DNA of 5,537 nt, taken from contig CALMIW010000772.1 in the NCBI GenBank assembly GCA_937864275.1, forward strand, positions 1 through 5,537, in the 5' to 3' direction. Made by a program: the position numbers and the translations under genes. The notes below the pieces were generated by a model that did no database searches, was not told the DNA's origin, and worked only from the letters and a program-made list of their open reading frames with translations. Shown here one piece after another: positions 4,571 through 5,537 of this stretch; the stretch's first letter is position 1, and the number at the start of each line of letters is the position of its first letter. The stretch is from an uncultured Dehalococcoidia bacterium (GTDB lineage: Bacteria > Chloroflexota > Dehalococcoidia > Tepidiformales > Tepidiformaceae).

Positions 4571-5537
4571 CTAGCGGATGATGTTCACCAGGTCCTGCAA
4601 CATCTGATCGCCGGCGGTAATGACGCGCGACGATGACTGGAAGCCGCGCTGCGCAAGGATGACGTTTGTGAACTGCTGGGCGAGGTCCACGTTCGAAGTC
4701 TCGAGCGTGCCCGTGCTCACCGAGCCGCGCCCGTTCGTGTTCGGCAGGCCGACGATGGCTTCGCCGGAGTTCGAGCTCGGCGCCCAGAGGTTCTGTCCCT
4801 GCCGCTGAAGGCCGCCGGGGTTGGTGAAGCTGGCGAGGGCGAGTTGCCCGATGACGCGGTTTGCGCCGTTGGAGTAGATGCCCGTGACTTCGCCGGTGCT
4901 GCCGACGGCGAAGCTCACGAGCGCGCCCGCGGCCGAACCGGTCTGGCTCTGGAGGTTGGTCTGGCTGGCGCCCGCGTACTGGGAGAACGAGGTCAGGTCG
5001 ACGGTGAACGTCAACGGGTCGGCGCCCGTGCCCAGCGCTGCCGCCGGGATCGAAAGGCTCACCATGCCGTTGTTCGCCACGCCCGTATCCAGCGTGCCGG
5101 TCGGCAGGAAGGCAAGCGTGCCGTTCGCCACGGTCACAGCGTCGTCGAACGCATTGCCGGGAGTCGCATCCGGGCCGGGGACGTCCGGGATGCCGTGCAT
5201 CGCCGAGACGTCCCAGGGGTTCGTCGCCGTCTTGGTGAAGATCAGGCGGAGCGTTTTGGCGTTGCCGAGGGAGTCGTAGGCGGTGACGGTAGTGGTCACC
5301 TGGTTGTCGGGAGCGACCGTGGACGTCCCTGCGTCCAGGTTGCCGGCCATGATCATGCCCGCCTTGGGCGCCGGGAGCGTGATGTCTTGCGTCGCCTGGG
5401 CGCTGATGCGCGTACCGAACGGGATCTGGAGCGCCTGCAGTTCGGTTTCGGTGTCGACCGCGCCGGTGGCGTCGGCCACCCAGCCCATCACGTTCAGGCC
5501 CGTCACCGGGTTGACCAGCGTGCCTTCGACGTCGATG
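4571..5537 (-). CDS. flgE: Flagellar hook protein FlgE, N terminus beyond window
   Basis: Structural protein of the flagellar hook, exported through the flagellar type III apparatus and polymerised between the rod and the filament junction. The frame stays open to the window edge (IDVEGTLVNPVTGLNVMGWVAD, the FlgE/F/G-type segment around 'G-x-L-V-N...G'), so the N-terminal rod-like domain lies outside; the GTG at 5506 is internal. Seen next: a hook D1/D2 region with TTTVTAYDSLGNAKTLRLIFTKT...NPWDVSA, typical of FlgE, then GSTGEVTGIYSNGANRVIGQLALASFTNPGGLQRQGQNLW. The last 40 residues, NVDLAQQFTNVILAQRGFQSSSRVITAGDQMLQDLVNIIR, are the conserved C-terminal flagellar rod/hook helix. At least 322 residues are in the window; most FlgE proteins run about 400 or more. 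FlgF or FlgG would be shorter and lack the D2 insert, so FlgE is favoured. The gene ends at TAG, followed by a hairpin, and is the last flagellar gene here. Confidence 0.95.
   Translation of the reverse strand, partial: IDVEGTLVNPVTGLNVMGWVADATGAVDTETELQALQIPFGTRISAQATQDITLPAPKAGMIMAGNLDAGTSTVAPDNQVTTTVTAYDSLGNAKTLRLIFTKTATNPWDVSAMHGIPDVPGPDATPGNAFDDAVTVANGTLAFLPTGTLDTGVANNGMVSLSIPAAALGTGADPLTFTVDLTSFSQYAGASQTNLQSQTGSAAGALVSFAVGSTGEVTGIYSNGANRVIGQLALASFTNPGGLQRQGQNLWAPSSNSGEAIVGLPNTNGRGSVSTGTLETSNVDLAQQFTNVILAQRGFQSSSRVITAGDQMLQDLVNIIR

Noticed and set aside
3469..4636. + strand frames opposite the propeller gene (3469-4020, 4033-4581, 4109-4636)
   Set aside because: Antisense shadows of a clearly recognisable propeller protein, with no motif or start signal of their own.
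4878..5279. + strand frame of 133 codons opposite flgE
   Set aside because: Shadow of the hook protein gene; the product has no recognisable feature.

Overview
The window is 5.5 kb of GC-rich, tightly packed bacterial chromosome with strongly GC-biased third codon positions. The partial hook gene indicates a flagellated bacterium. The phylum cannot be fixed from this sequence. A high-GC lineage such as Chloroflexota, Actinomycetota or Planctomycetota would fit, but that is a guess. I see no mobile element, CRISPR array, tRNA, rRNA or phage gene, and no gene-free stretch longer than about 100 bases.

The left part (1-1802) is read on the + strand. It starts inside a short-chain dehydrogenase/reductase whose catalytic half is intact but whose nucleotide-binding start cannot be recognised at the window edge. 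A GNAT acetyltransferase follows. Its stop codon overlaps the start of a 43-codon, one-helix membrane protein by 4 bases, with a good Shine-Dalgarno site inside the acetyltransferase gene. An inverted repeat closes that pair. A small exported protein comes next. Its mature part is essentially two copies of a Q-x-V-x-x-L-P-A-V-Q motif.

The right part (1799-5537) is read on the - strand. From right to left it holds the C-terminal three quarters or so of a flagellar hook protein (FlgE), a perfect 14-bp hairpin that probably ends that transcript, and a compact three-gene run. The run is a membrane-anchored YVTN/YncE-like beta-propeller, then 12 nt later a 150-aa cysteine/histidine-rich protein with two copies of a zinc-binding-type module, then threonine ammonia-lyase (IlvA-type with a C-terminal ACT domain), whose start overlaps the preceding stop. 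The lyase and the small exported protein meet tail to tail and share 4 bases at their stop codons.

Most genes are ordinary housekeeping or accessory enzymes. No complete new system is evident. The parts most worth a second look are the exported LPAVQ-repeat protein, the duplicated cysteine/histidine module encoded between a propeller and an amino-acid enzyme, and the short membrane protein coupled to the acetyltransferase.
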